Shown here: piece after piece, positions 1-7,736 of the stretch
Layout of the letters: each line of letters begins with the position of its first letter
How positions within the stretch are numbered: position 1 is the stretch's first letter
DNA from: Metalysinibacillus jejuensis
GTDB taxonomy: Bacteria; Bacillota; Bacilli; Bacillales_A; Planococcaceae
Assembly (NCBI RefSeq): GCF_003057615.1
Contig: NZ_QAFW01000015.1
Coordinates: 1-53,704, forward strand
Reading direction: 5' to 3'
Length of the DNA stretch: 53,704 nucleotides
Notes under the pieces: generated by a model
What the model was told of the DNA's origin: nothing
The model's input: the letters and a program-made list of their open reading frames with translations, nothing else
The model's database searches: none
Translations under genes and position numbers: made by a program

Positions 1-216
1 CCGTTGTTCATGTGGGTATGTGGCATATCGTGACTATAATTCAGCCATCAATATCAAAAATGAAGGCATTCGCCTATTGGCATTAGCATAGAAACAAAAA
101 CTCTTGGAACAAGAGGGTTAGCTCGGTTAGTTTTCGTTGGCTAGTAAAAGCAACGATAAGTCGAGAAGCCCCCACTTCAATTAGACCGCAAGGTCAATAA
201 GTGGTGGGTAGTTCAC
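1..216 (+). ncRNA. Probable omega RNA (reRNA) scaffold and right end of the IS element
   Basis: In IS200/IS605 elements the 3' end of tnpB and the right end encode the guide RNA scaffold, with the guide taken from DNA just outside the element. Here the tnpB stop is followed by structured sequence ending in a hairpin: CCCACTT-type arm 169-177 pairs with 199-208 with one mismatch, and inside it GACC-GCAA-GGTC at 184-195 forms a GNRA-capped stem. The candidate element end is GTTCAC at 211-216. The 5' limit of the RNA is unknown. The function is inferred from the family; the hairpins are seen directly. Confidence 0.55.
2..91 (+). CDS. tnpB: TnpB (IS200/IS605-type RNA-guided nuclease), C-terminal fragment
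   Basis: Only the last 29 codons are present; the gene enters from outside the window. The peptide begins with RCSCGYVAYRDYNSAINI. This is the second half of the TnpB zinc ribbon (C-x-C here) followed by the RD-x-N-x-A-x-N-I block that holds the last RuvC aspartate. TnpB is an RNA-guided DNA endonuclease of IS200/IS605 elements and the ancestor of Cas12. Translation ends at TAG 89-91, close to the structured element right end at 169-216. Whether the full gene is intact cannot be seen. Confidence 0.85.
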   Translation, partial: RCSCGYVAYRDYNSAINIKNEGIRLLALA

Positions 217-417
217 TCGTTTACACTTCACTCATAAAATCAGTCTTATCTTATATGGTGCAGGATATAAATAGGATGGAATGATATAATGACACTAGAC
301 AGTACTTATAGTACGAACTGTGAAATTTTTGAGGACACTATCCTAACGCTACATGATAAAATTACTAAAAGTGCTAGTTCAAGGTGAATGCAAATTAATG
401 TGCACGAAGGAGAGCTT
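217..417. other. Intergenic region after the IS right end
   Basis: No gene is supported between the IS right end and the start at 418. TTCACTC occurs at 212-218 and again at 227-233, so the presumed element terminus is followed by a short direct repeat. If the element ends at 216, the bases from 217 on would be the guide of the omega RNA. A sigma-A promoter for the next gene is not obvious. Confidence 0.4.
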
Positions 418-972
418 ATGGACATAACAAAAATCCAGCCCGATGAAGTGAACTGTTTTATTGAAGGTGATTATAGTGTATATGAATTAACGAGTACGAT
501 TGCTTCAGCTCCTGCTATATTTAATGAGCTAATACAGCGCTATTTTACTTACCCCTTTTATATTACATTTGAGGGGTATGATGATGTGCGTAGCGCGATT
601 TTAACAGATGACACTATTGAGTGGATTAGCGACATCGGCTCTGTGTTAACGATGCAAGGTAATGCTGTGTATCATAAAGGTGTACCGAGTTTTCGCGCTA
701 CGATTAATAGCGCGAATGACTTGATGCATTTTTTACGTCATAATTATCGCTATGCAGTAGAAAATAACTTCTTTGCAGCTACCCAATACAAATACGTAAC
801 TTATAAACCTGTTATTCAAGATCGCCGTACGCAAAGCTTTGCTTATTTACATGCCTGTATGCACCCTCATTTTGTGATGTTTGGAGAAAATGCACAGAGT
901 GTAATTATCGGAACGAGTACAGAGCGAACAGAAGAAGCCTTATATGATAAATTACAAATTGCCCTAAAGTGA
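418..972 (+). CDS. Uncharacterised 184-residue protein
   Basis: I do not recognise this protein. The ATG at 418 was chosen because GAAGGAG lies at proper distance upstream; an in-frame ATG at 388 lacks a clear ribosome binding site. The sequence is soluble-looking, acidic and aromatic-rich, with no signal peptide, membrane segment or obvious catalytic motif. It reads as an alternating helix/strand domain (early segment FIEGDYSVYELTST, late segment YLHACMHPHFVMFGENA). A rho-independent terminator follows directly, so it is probably transcribed alone. Its place between an IS end and the sulfur block gives no functional hint. Confidence 0.7.
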   Translation: MDITKIQPDEVNCFIEGDYSVYELTSTIASAPAIFNELIQRYFTYPFYITFEGYDDVRSAILTDDTIEWISDIGSVLTMQGNAVYHKGVPSFRATINSANDLMHFLRHNYRYAVENNFFAATQYKYVTYKPVIQDRRTQSFAYLHACMHPHFVMFGENAQSVIIGTSTERTEEALYDKLQIALK

Positions 973-1003
973 AATCACGTTCCTAAAAAGAGCGTGATTT
1001 TTT
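972..1003 (+). terminator. Rho-independent terminator
   Basis: AAATCACG (972-979) pairs with CGTGATTT (993 on) and runs into a T-tract. The T-tract overlaps the -35 box of the next promoter. Confidence 0.8.
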
Positions 1004-1030
1004 GACTTATACGGATAGGGGTATTAAGAT
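1002..1030 (+). promoter_or_regulatory. cstR promoter with candidate CstR operator in the spacer
   Basis: TTGACT (1002-1007), 17 bases, TAAGAT (1025-1030) forms a sigma-A promoter. The spacer contains ATACGGATAGGGGTAT (1009-1024), a G-tract pseudo-palindrome flanked by ATAC/GTAT of the type bound by CsoR-family repressors. Binding here would block RNA polymerase, giving autoregulation. Promoter and palindrome are seen; operator function is inferred. Confidence 0.65.
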
Positions 1031-1060
1031 TAATGTACAAGATGAAATGGGGGACGAAAC

Positions 1061-1321
1061 ATGGCGTACGATACAAAAGCATTAAACCGCGTAAAACGTA
1101 TGGAAGGCCAGCTTAGAGGTGTACTGCGCATGATGGAAGAAGAGCAAGATTGTAAAGACGTAATTATGCAACTATCAGCAGTTCGTTCAGCAGTTGACCG
1201 TGCGATTGGCGTTATTGTTAGCGATAATTTACTAGAATGTGTGCGAAATGCAGAAGGTGATCAAGCCAAAATGGACGGAGCGGTTCAAGAGGCGATGGAT
1301 TTAGTCGTTAAAAGTCGATGA
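1061..1321 (+). CDS. cstR: CstR-type persulfide-sensing repressor (CsoR family)
   Basis: An 86-residue all-helical repressor of the CsoR/RcnR (DUF156) family. The family splits by its ligand residues: CsoR uses Cys-His-Cys, while CstR keeps two cysteines and lacks the histidine. Here Cys31 and Cys60 are present and position 56, where CsoR has His, is Asn (SDNLLEC). This is the CstR arrangement, in which sulfane sulfur links the two cysteines across the dimer and releases DNA. The next gene is a rhodanese and thiol-redox genes follow, which supports a persulfide sensor over a copper sensor. A candidate operator overlaps its own promoter. Confidence 0.85.
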   Translation: MAYDTKALNRVKRMEGQLRGVLRMMEEEQDCKDVIMQLSAVRSAVDRAIGVIVSDNLLECVRNAEGDQAKMDGAVQEAMDLVVKSR

Positions 1322-1332
1322 AAAATGGTATA

Positions 1333-1350
1333 GTTAAGTTCAAACTTAAC
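1333..1350. repeat. Perfect inverted repeat between cstR and the rhodanese gene
   Basis: GTTAAGTT-CA-AACTTAAC lies between the cstR stop and the ribosome binding site of the rhodanese gene. No T-tract follows, so it is not a standard terminator. It could be an operator or a processing/stability hairpin in the cstR-rhodanese mRNA. Confidence 0.5.
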
Positions 1351-1369
1351 AGTTAGGGAGATTTTATCG

Positions 1370-1672
1370 ATGTATGAAATGACAACAGAGCAAGTTGCGA
1401 GCGCTTTAGCAGCGGGCGAAGAATTAGTGGTAATTGATGTGCGTGAACAGCACGAAATCGAAACCGGCCATATTGAAGGCATCGTGCATATTCCGATGGG
1501 GCAAATTCCTTATGCTGTAGATAGCTTAAAAGAACATGATAAGAAGTATATTATCGTTTGCCGTAGCGGAAGCCGCAGTTATAATGTGACAATGTATTTG
1601 CGTCAGTTTGATATAGACGCCTATAATATGACTGGTGGTATGCTTGATTGGCATGATGAAATTATTTTTTAA
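1370..1672 (+). CDS. Single-domain rhodanese (sulfurtransferase)
   Basis: A 100-residue protein that is one rhodanese domain. The active-site loop is CRSGSR with catalytic Cys64, preceded by the usual IDVRE and GHIEG motifs (residues 22-37) and followed by the GGMLDW signature. Such proteins move sulfane sulfur between thiosulfate or persulfides and thiol acceptors in the cytoplasm. It lies 48 bases after cstR with GGGAGATTTTATCG upstream of ATG, and a terminator closes the pair. In cst operons of other Firmicutes CstR controls rhodanese-containing proteins, so repression by CstR is expected. Confidence 0.9.
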   Translation: MYEMTTEQVASALAAGEELVVIDVREQHEIETGHIEGIVHIPMGQIPYAVDSLKEHDKKYIIVCRSGSRSYNVTMYLRQFDIDAYNMTGGMLDWHDEIIF

Positions 1673-1697
1673 AAAGGGCGATATGCCCTCTTTTTTT
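1673..1697 (+). terminator. Rho-independent terminator
   Basis: GGGC-GATAT-GCCC (1676-1688) followed by a run of T to 1697. It ends the cstR-rhodanese unit. Confidence 0.75.
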
Positions 1698-1707
1698 ACA
1701 CGAATAG

Positions 1708-1723
1708 ATACCCTGTATAGTAT
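1708..1723 (+). promoter_or_regulatory. Second candidate CstR operator
   Basis: ATACCCTGTATAGTAT lies just upstream of the ribosome binding site of the FrnE-like gene. Compared with the reverse complement of the cstR promoter site (ATACCCCTATCCGTAT), both keep ATACCC at one end and GTAT at the other, with the same 16-base length. Similarity in the centre is poor, so this is a tentative call. Confidence 0.35.
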
Positions 1724-1736
1724 AGGAGGAAAAGGT

Positions 1737-2441
1737 ATGAAAATCGAAATGTTTACGGATTTTGTATGTCCGTTTTGTTATATTGGTAAAGTGCAATTAG
1801 AGAAAGCGATTCGACAAGCTGGCTATGAAGGGCAAGTAGAAATTGAATATAAAGCGTATCAGTTAGATCCTAATGCGCCAAAGCATAACGCACCAAGTTA
1901 TTTGGATAGTCTTCGCGCGAAATTTGATGGGAATGAAACAAAGATGGCGTCATTAATGGATAGTATTCAAGGACGCGCAAGCGAGGTAGGTCTTACGTAC
2001 AATTTTGAAGAGATGAAAGTAGCTAACACTGAAAAACTTCATCGTTTAGTAAAATGGGCGCAAGACTTTAAAAAGGGTAATGAATTATTTGATTTACTAA
2101 CAGATGGCTACTTTACAAAAGGCTTAGACTTAAATGATGAAAATCAAGTGATGCAACGAGTAGCACAACTTGGTTTAGACGTGACACAAGCAAAAGAAGT
2201 GTACGAAACAGAAGCATATCAATCACAAATTGATGTCGACCGTTATGATGCGATGCAAATTGGTGTGCAAAGTGTACCTTTCTTTGTTTTTGAAAATCGT
2301 TATGGAATTATTGGGGCAGAACCTGATGAAGTTTTTATTAAAACGTTACATCAAGCAGCTGAAATTGCGGGTGACAAACCCACGCTCAATATGATGGGTA
2401 CGAGTGGGGCTGCCTGTGATATGGATGGCAATTGTAATTAA
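1737..2441 (+). CDS. FrnE/DsbA-family thiol oxidoreductase
   Basis: A 234-residue DsbA-superfamily protein of the FrnE type (thioredoxin fold with a helical insertion). The redox motif is C11-P-F-C14 near the N-terminus, and the VQSVPFFVFENRYGIIGA segment is the cis-proline region near the C-terminus. A second cysteine pair, C227-x5-C233, sits at the very end, as in FrnE proteins where a C-terminal pair cooperates with the main motif. There is no signal peptide, so it acts in the cytoplasm. The ATG at 1737 has TAGGAGGA upstream; longer in-frame starts would run back into the rhodanese gene. Its position suggests a role in persulfide or disulfide handling. Confidence 0.85.
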   Translation: MKIEMFTDFVCPFCYIGKVQLEKAIRQAGYEGQVEIEYKAYQLDPNAPKHNAPSYLDSLRAKFDGNETKMASLMDSIQGRASEVGLTYNFEEMKVANTEKLHRLVKWAQDFKKGNELFDLLTDGYFTKGLDLNDENQVMQRVAQLGLDVTQAKEVYETEAYQSQIDVDRYDAMQIGVQSVPFFVFENRYGIIGAEPDEVFIKTLHQAAEIAGDKPTLNMMGTSGAACDMDGNCN

Positions 2442-2452
2442 TAGTTTAGTTA

Positions 2453-2487
2453 GCTCTTAAGCAACCTCTTTGCTTAAGAGCTTTTAT
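2453..2487 (+). terminator. Rho-independent terminator
   Basis: GCTCTTAAGCA pairs with TGCTTAAGAGC, followed by TTTTATT. Confidence 0.8.
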
Positions 2488-2533
2488 TGTGGCAAAATGA
2501 TGAAAAGTTAAACAATACATAGGAGGGTACTAC

Positions 2534-3163
2534 GTGGAAAAGAAAAAAAATCCTGTGCAGTATCTCGTTATCGCATTATTAGTCATTGCTGTAGCTTGGG
2601 TAGGTTACACAGCATATGACAATAATCAAACGAAGAAGGCACAACAAGAAGCGCAAGAAAAAGCACAACAAGAACGCGTTAATAAACAGCAGGAGCAGAC
2701 AACGACAGCAGACGAGACAACAGCACAACAACCTGATGTCGTATATGCGCCCGATTTCGAAGCGGCAAATTTAGGCGGACAAAAAGAGACATTGTCATCT
2801 TATCAAGGCAAAAAAGTAGTATTGAACTTTTGGGCTTCTTGGTGTCCACCGTGTAAAGCAGAGATGCCACATATGGTAGATTTTCAAAATCAACATGCCG
2901 CTGACTTAAATACAGAAATCGTAGCAGTAAACTTAACTCAACAAGAAAAAAGCGGCATTGGTGGGATTAAAAAGTTTGTCGATGAATATGGCTTAAACTT
3001 CCCCGTGTTGTTAGATGAAACAGGTGCAATTGCAACACAGTATGGCATAATTACAATTCCAACGACATTTATTTTAAATGAAGATGGTGCGATTGAGCGC
3101 CAAATCACAGGTCCAGTGACAGATGATTTGTTAATCAAATTATTAGGTGAAATGGACGAGTAG
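2534..3163 (+). CDS. TlpA/ResA-like membrane-anchored thioredoxin
   Basis: A 209-residue protein with a short cytoplasmic start, one membrane segment (about residues 9-28), a Gln/Lys/Glu-rich linker to about 68, and an extracytoplasmic thioredoxin domain. The redox motif is WC104PPC107 within LNFWASWCPPC; the cis-Pro motif is TIPTTF. ResA/CcmG members reduce apocytochrome c cysteines before haem attachment, others reduce or isomerise extracytoplasmic disulfides. A c-type cytochrome gene lies next, which favours a maturation or electron-transfer role (inference). GTG is the start, with AGGAGGG upstream. The ResA-typical Glu in the motif is Pro here. Confidence 0.88.
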   Translation: MEKKKNPVQYLVIALLVIAVAWVGYTAYDNNQTKKAQQEAQEKAQQERVNKQQEQTTTADETTAQQPDVVYAPDFEAANLGGQKETLSSYQGKKVVLNFWASWCPPCKAEMPHMVDFQNQHAADLNTEIVAVNLTQQEKSGIGGIKKFVDEYGLNFPVLLDETGAIATQYGIITIPTTFILNEDGAIERQITGPVTDDLLIKLLGEMDE

Positions 3164-3225
3164 TACTTACTTCTCAATTTTATGAAAAAAGTATGAAGTG
3201 TGAGAAATCTCACAGCCTCTTTTCA

Positions 3226-3251
3226 TGTTATCTCGTATCATGAAGATAACA
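3226..3251 (+). repeat. Inverted repeat in the leader of tsdA
   Basis: TGTTATCT and AGATAACA (8 bp arms, 10-base loop) lie just upstream of the ribosome binding site at about 3260. There is no T-tract. It may be an operator or a leader hairpin controlling translation. Confidence 0.4.
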
Positions 3252-3271
3252 CATACAAGGAGGGGTATATT

Positions 3272-4195
3272 ATGAGAATGGTTTTAGGGATAGGTGCAGG
3301 TCTAGCGTTAATTGGAGCAATGTTAATCGGGGCAATTTATGGTGATAAAATGTTAAATAGCAACGATAACGCAGCTTCGACTGTAGCTACAGCACCATCA
3401 ACCACTGTCGAATATGCACCGCCAAGTATTGAAGAGGTTCCGGACGGTCCAATGAAGGAAGCCATCCTTTATGGCTATGATTTAGTAAACGAAACAAATG
3501 TAGTCGCAGCAGACTTCGTAGGTAATCAATTATCTTGTACAAGCTGTCACGCAGGTGCGGGTTATGATCGAGATTCTTCTTCTTTAGTTGGTGTAACAGG
3601 CGCATATCCACAGTATATTGGCCGCTCAGGCGGTATTGTAACAATTGAAGAACGTATTAATGGCTGTATGGTTCGTAGTATGAACGGTAAGAAATTTGCC
3701 GTAGATAGCGATGAGATGGAAGCAATGGTAGCATATTTTGCTTACATTTCAGAAGGTATTCCAGTAGGTGCCGATCGCGATTGGGCAATGAAAAACACAA
3801 TGGATGATATTCCTGTACCGAGCGTAGAAGACGGTGAAAAAGTTTACCAACAATCTTGTATCGCATGTCACGGTGCAGATGGTCAAGGTATTGGTGCTAA
3901 TACAGGTCCAGCACTTTGGGGTCCAGACTCATTCAATGATGGCGCGGGTTTATCACGTATTGGTAAGATGGCGGGCTATGTGAAAAATAATATGCCAGTA
4001 GGCGCAGCAGGTACATTAACAGACCAAGAAGCAGCAGACTTAGCAGCATTTATTTTATCGCAAGATCGTCCAGAGTGGAAAAACCACGATAAAGATTTCC
4101 CAGGTATGGAACGTCCAACGGATATTATGGACAAAGAAAAACGTCAACAAGTAAAAGACGGTACGATTGACTGGGCAAAGGTAGTAGGCAAGTAA
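3272..4195 (+). CDS. tsdA: Thiosulfate dehydrogenase TsdA (dihaem cytochrome c)
   Basis: A 307-residue protein with an N-terminal membrane anchor (about residues 3-23) and two cytochrome c domains facing outward. Haem sites are C89-TS-C92-H93 and C196-IA-C199-H200. Between them is INGC132MVRSMNG, the TsdA signature whose cysteine is the unusual axial ligand of haem 1. VGVTGAYPQY and EGIPVG are further family blocks. NMPVG in the second domain can supply the Met ligand of haem 2. TsdA joins two thiosulfates to tetrathionate, or works in reverse. The ATG at 3272 follows AAGGAGGGG; upstream in-frame starts have no ribosome binding site. The location after a TlpA-like gene and near CstR fits a sulfur module. 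Confidence 0.88.
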   Translation: MRMVLGIGAGLALIGAMLIGAIYGDKMLNSNDNAASTVATAPSTTVEYAPPSIEEVPDGPMKEAILYGYDLVNETNVVAADFVGNQLSCTSCHAGAGYDRDSSSLVGVTGAYPQYIGRSGGIVTIEERINGCMVRSMNGKKFAVDSDEMEAMVAYFAYISEGIPVGADRDWAMKNTMDDIPVPSVEDGEKVYQQSCIACHGADGQGIGANTGPALWGPDSFNDGAGLSRIGKMAGYVKNNMPVGAAGTLTDQEAADLAAFILSQDRPEWKNHDKDFPGMERPTDIMDKEKRQQVKDGTIDWAKVVGK

Positions 4196-4208
4196 TAAAT
4201 AACAAGTA

Positions 4209-4244
4209 ACCGGTATCGCGTAACAACGTGATGCCGGTTTTTTT
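4209..4244 (+). terminator. Rho-independent terminator
   Basis: ACCGGTATCGCG pairs with CGTGATGCCGGT (two wobble pairs), followed by a run of T. It ends tsdA. Confidence 0.85.
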
Positions 4245-4308
4245 GGTATAAAGATAATTAGTAGGTATGTGAACAGACAATTTGTATAATAGAAAGTGAG
4301 GTGACGTG

Positions 4309-6300
4309 ATGATTTATGTGAAATTTGCAATAGAAGTACTCGTTGTAGGTTTTTTTATTTATATTGTAACAGGACGTTTAATCGGTACAAAGCTATCATT
4401 TGCTAAACGTATCACATCTGTATTGTTAAGCTTAGCGTTAACAACTTTTGTATATTGGTACTCGTATTTACAACATACGACTATTTTGCAAGGCACATTG
4501 CTCGACGCCATATTTGAAGTGAGCACACTCGTTTGGGTAGGCAGCATGCTATTAATTGCAATGCTGTTGTATTTAGTGTTTGAGCTTTTTGATCCTATAG
4601 GGATTAGCGTGCAAGAGACGCGCGGTCAGCGCTCTTTACTAGCTAGAGTGAGATTGTACTGGCGCCAACAGAAGCGCTTGCGCCAAGTGCTACGCATCGC
4701 TGTTACTAATGGTGTGGTGCAAACGATAAAATATGCAAGACAACGAGAAAATGAGCGGGAGTTAGCGATTGCTCTTCGTCGTACATTAGAGCAATGTGGC
4801 GGTATTTTTATTAAATTTGGGCAAGTATTATCAACGCGTAAAGAATTATTCTCTCCTATTTTTATTGAAGAATTAGAAAAGTTACAGCAAGGTGTACCCC
4901 CCTTAAGTGAAGCTGAGTCCCTTCGCGTATTAGCTGATGCTTTGCCTGTCAGCATTGACGAAGCATTTGCCGTTTTTGAAGCTAAGCCAATTGCTTCTGC
5001 TTCAATTGGACAAGTACACCGTGCTCAATTAACAACGACACGTGAACAAGTCGTCGTTAAATTATTGCGCCCTGAAGTAAAAGAAATCATGCTAAATGAT
5101 GTTACCATTTTGGTGGAATTTGCAAGTTGGTTTGCTAGCAAGTCAGCATGGGCAGAAAATATGGGCTTTAAAGAGCTCGCTATCGGCTTTGCGGATGGCT
5201 TAAGCGAGGAAATTCACTTTGATATTGAAGTGCGTAACACTTTGCAAGTGCGTAATGTATTAAAAAAGAGCGCTTATCCTGTGCGCATACCTAAAATGTA
5301 TACACAGTATTGTAGCGATTCGGTTATTGTAATGGAATACATTGAAGGCGCAAGTATAGCAGAAGCAGATTTTCATTTTAGAAGGTTAGCGATTGACCGT
5401 ACACAATTTGCTCGAACTGTATTGTTTTCATTTTTTGAGCAGATGCTGTATTCAGGGATTTTCCATGCAGACCCACATCCAGGTAATATTTTTATTGATG
5501 AAAAAACAGGGCATCCTGTGTTAATTGATTTTGGCGCTGTAGGGCGATTAGGCGCTGCACAGCAAGAAGGGCTAAAGTTATTTTTAATGGGGATACGCCA
5601 AGCAGATGCAGGTGTACTCTACGATGGTTTAACGTTATTAGTAGAGGAAAATGACCCTACACAACGAGCGCGAATGGAGCAAGCGATTAATCAGCTATTA
5701 CTGAAAGTCTCGTTCGTTGATCGCATACCGACGGAGGAGTTAATTTATTCCCTCTTTAAAGTTGTACGCGATTTTGAATTAGCCTTCTACCCATCTGTAG
5801 CGTTAGCGCTAAGGTCTTTTGTGACACTAGACGGTACGTTACGTGTCATTGATAAAGACTTTGATATTTTTACAGAGGCGAAAGCTTTTTCGGCAAGCTA
5901 TATGCGCGATTTACTCGTCAAGCCGTTTACAGAGCCAAAAGAAACACGTGATAAATTAGAGGAAGAATTAGTACAATTACTGCCGAATATTAGAAAGTTA
6001 CCGCGCCGCGTCGATCAGCTCATTCAGCGAGTAGAGAGTGGAAAAATTATTTTACATCACGACATCTTTTCTGATGAGCATAATGCTAAATTTATTACGC
6101 ATTTATTTTCGCAAATGGTGCTGTTATTTGTAGGGATTACGTTCGGTATTATTTCAGTAGCTTTATTAGCTATCTCTCAATTTATTCATGCTTCTTACGC
6201 TGTATATTTAAATACGACCGCTTATTTGGGCTTATTTCTATGTGCTATTTTGCTCGTTCGATTATCGATACAAGCGCTACGGCATACAAAAGGCGGTTGA
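4309..6300 (+). CDS. UbiB/ABC1/AarF-family atypical kinase
   Basis: A 663-residue member of the UbiB (ADCK) family. Visible motifs, in order: KFGQ (KxGQ motif, in GGIFIKFGQVLSTR), the Ala-rich nucleotide loop SASIGQVHRA, EYIEGAS, the catalytic loop FHADPHPGNIF and the metal-binding LIDFGA. Two to three membrane segments precede the kinase domain and two follow it (about 605-660), so it is membrane bound. Members support isoprenoid quinone synthesis or lipid homeostasis through ATP-dependent chemistry; the substrate here is not known. ATG at 4309 was preferred to GTG at 4306 because GAGGTG then has a 5-base gap. It is flanked by terminators, so it is monocistronic. Confidence 0.85.
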   Translation: MIYVKFAIEVLVVGFFIYIVTGRLIGTKLSFAKRITSVLLSLALTTFVYWYSYLQHTTILQGTLLDAIFEVSTLVWVGSMLLIAMLLYLVFELFDPIGISVQETRGQRSLLARVRLYWRQQKRLRQVLRIAVTNGVVQTIKYARQRENERELAIALRRTLEQCGGIFIKFGQVLSTRKELFSPIFIEELEKLQQGVPPLSEAESLRVLADALPVSIDEAFAVFEAKPIASASIGQVHRAQLTTTREQVVVKLLRPEVKEIMLNDVTILVEFASWFASKSAWAENMGFKELAIGFADGLSEEIHFDIEVRNTLQVRNVLKKSAYPVRIPKMYTQYCSDSVIVMEYIEGASIAEADFHFRRLAIDRTQFARTVLFSFFEQMLYSGIFHADPHPGNIFIDEKTGHPVLIDFGAVGRLGAAQQEGLKLFLMGIRQADAGVLYDGLTLLVEENDPTQRARMEQAINQLLLKVSFVDRIPTEELIYSLFKVVRDFELAFYPSVALALRSFVTLDGTLRVIDKDFDIFTEAKAFSASYMRDLLVKPFTEPKETRDKLEEELVQLLPNIRKLPRRVDQLIQRVESGKIILHHDIFSDEHNAKFITHLFSQMVLLFVGITFGIISVALLAISQFIHASYAVYLNTTAYLGLFLCAILLVRLSIQALRHTKGG

Positions 6301-6326
6301 ATAAAAGAGATGAGAATAAAGAGAAA

Positions 6327-6363
6327 AATGTTAAACCAACATATGTTGGTTTGGCATTTTTTT
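6327..6363 (+). terminator. Rho-independent terminator
   Basis: AATGTTAAACCAAC-ATAT-GTTGGTTTGGCATT forms a 14-pair stem including two G-T pairs, followed by T8. Confidence 0.85.
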
Positions 6364-6565
6364 GTTATGTAGAAGGGATTTATTACAAATTTGGCTAGTG
6401 AACATTCAATATTACAATCGTGTTTCAGTATTACTTTTAGATTAAATAACAGTTGAGTAACTAGGCTTGCTATGTGAAAAGTGCTAGAATGAATATCGTT
6501 GAGTGTAAAAATGCATTTAAGTGAAGGAACATATACATAGATTGAAGGAAAGGAAATGAGGAAAC

Positions 6566-7699
6566 GTGATTTCGAAGTATACAAAACGAACATGGCTAGC
6601 TTTAACGCTAGCAGGTGGTATTGCTTTTAGTACGCTACCTATTGAGGTACAAGCGGAGGAGTCATCACAAGAAATGATGGCCCAAAAGCAAAAAATCGAT
6701 GAAGAAGTGAAAGCGCTAGCAACAGAATTAGCAAAATTACAAAAAGAACGCGACGCTAAAGTTAAAGTTTTTGAACAAGTAGCTAAAGAAATTAAAGAAG
6801 TCGATGCAGATATCGCTGAGACAACAGCACGTATTGAAAAACGTAGTGCTTTATTAGCCGATCGTATGCGCGCTTACCAAGCGAAAGACTCGGGTGTTAA
6901 TTTATATGTAGACGCTGTATTCAGCGCTTCAAGTATTACGGATATGATGGACCGTGTCGTAGCTGTAAAAACATTTTTAACTGCTGACCAAACCTTAATT
7001 GATGAGCAGACGGCAGATAACAATGCGTTAAAGGCACAAAAGAAAGTGTTAGCTGAAAAAAAGGCAGAACTTGAAAAGCAATTCCAAGCTTTACAAGAAC
7101 AAGAAGGCGAAATTGAAGTTAAAAAAGCAGAAAACGAGGCTAAATCGTTAAAGCTAAAAGAAAAAATTGCGACAAAGCAAGAAGAAGAACGTTTAGAACG
7201 TGAGCGTAAAGAAGCGGAAGAACGTGCCGCACAACTACGTGCGTTGCAACAACAACAATTTAACAACGTTGAGGCACCACAAGCTGATGTATCTACGCCT
7301 AAAGCGGCGGCAGTACCTGCTGGACCTGTAAAACCTGTTGGTGGCGGTGTAGGTACAGCTATTGCAGAAGCACATAAATATGTCGGTATGCCGTATAGCT
7401 GGGGCGGTGCTTCACCAGCAACGAGCTTTGACTGCTCAGGCTTAACGCAATATTCTTATGCTAAAGCAGGTATTTCATTACCACGTACAGCAGCTCAGCA
7501 ATATCTTGCTACCTCACGTGTATCAGCAAGTGCCGCACAACCAGGTGACTTAGTGTTCTTTAGCTATGGCTCAGGTATTGCACACGTAGGGATTTATTTA
7601 GGAAATAATATGATGATTAACTCGCAAAATAGCGGTGTTACGGTGGAGCCATTAGGTAGCTGGTGGCAACAATATATCGTTGGCTATGGTCGTCCTTAA
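6566..7699 (+). CDS. cwlO: CwlO-like NlpC/P60 peptidoglycan endopeptidase
   Basis: A 377-residue secreted cell-wall hydrolase. A signal peptide ends near VQAEES (about residue 30), then a long Lys/Glu/Ala-rich coiled coil (35-220, PcsB/CwlO type), a Pro/Ala linker, and a C-terminal NlpC/P60 domain. Catalytic residues are the Cys in SFDCSGLTQ and the His in GIAHVGIYL. The family cuts D-Glu-gamma-meso-DAP or equivalent stem-peptide bonds; CwlO of B. subtilis drives side-wall elongation and needs FtsEX. The following gene resembles bmrA, and cwlO and bmrA also lie close together in B. subtilis, which supports orthology. GTG start with GAGG upstream. Confidence 0.85.
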   Translation: MISKYTKRTWLALTLAGGIAFSTLPIEVQAEESSQEMMAQKQKIDEEVKALATELAKLQKERDAKVKVFEQVAKEIKEVDADIAETTARIEKRSALLADRMRAYQAKDSGVNLYVDAVFSASSITDMMDRVVAVKTFLTADQTLIDEQTADNNALKAQKKVLAEKKAELEKQFQALQEQEGEIEVKKAENEAKSLKLKEKIATKQEEERLERERKEAEERAAQLRALQQQQFNNVEAPQADVSTPKAAAVPAGPVKPVGGGVGTAIAEAHKYVGMPYSWGGASPATSFDCSGLTQYSYAKAGISLPRTAAQQYLATSRVSASAAQPGDLVFFSYGSGIAHVGIYLGNNMMINSQNSGVTVEPLGSWWQQYIVGYGRP

Positions 7700-7736
7700 G
7701 TTGTCGATTAACGCTAATCATCTTTAGTGAAATCAA

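Noticed and set aside
3226-3251. The hairpin before tsdA as a terminator of the TlpA-like gene
   Set aside because: No T-tract follows it, so termination is not supported; listed only as an inverted repeat.
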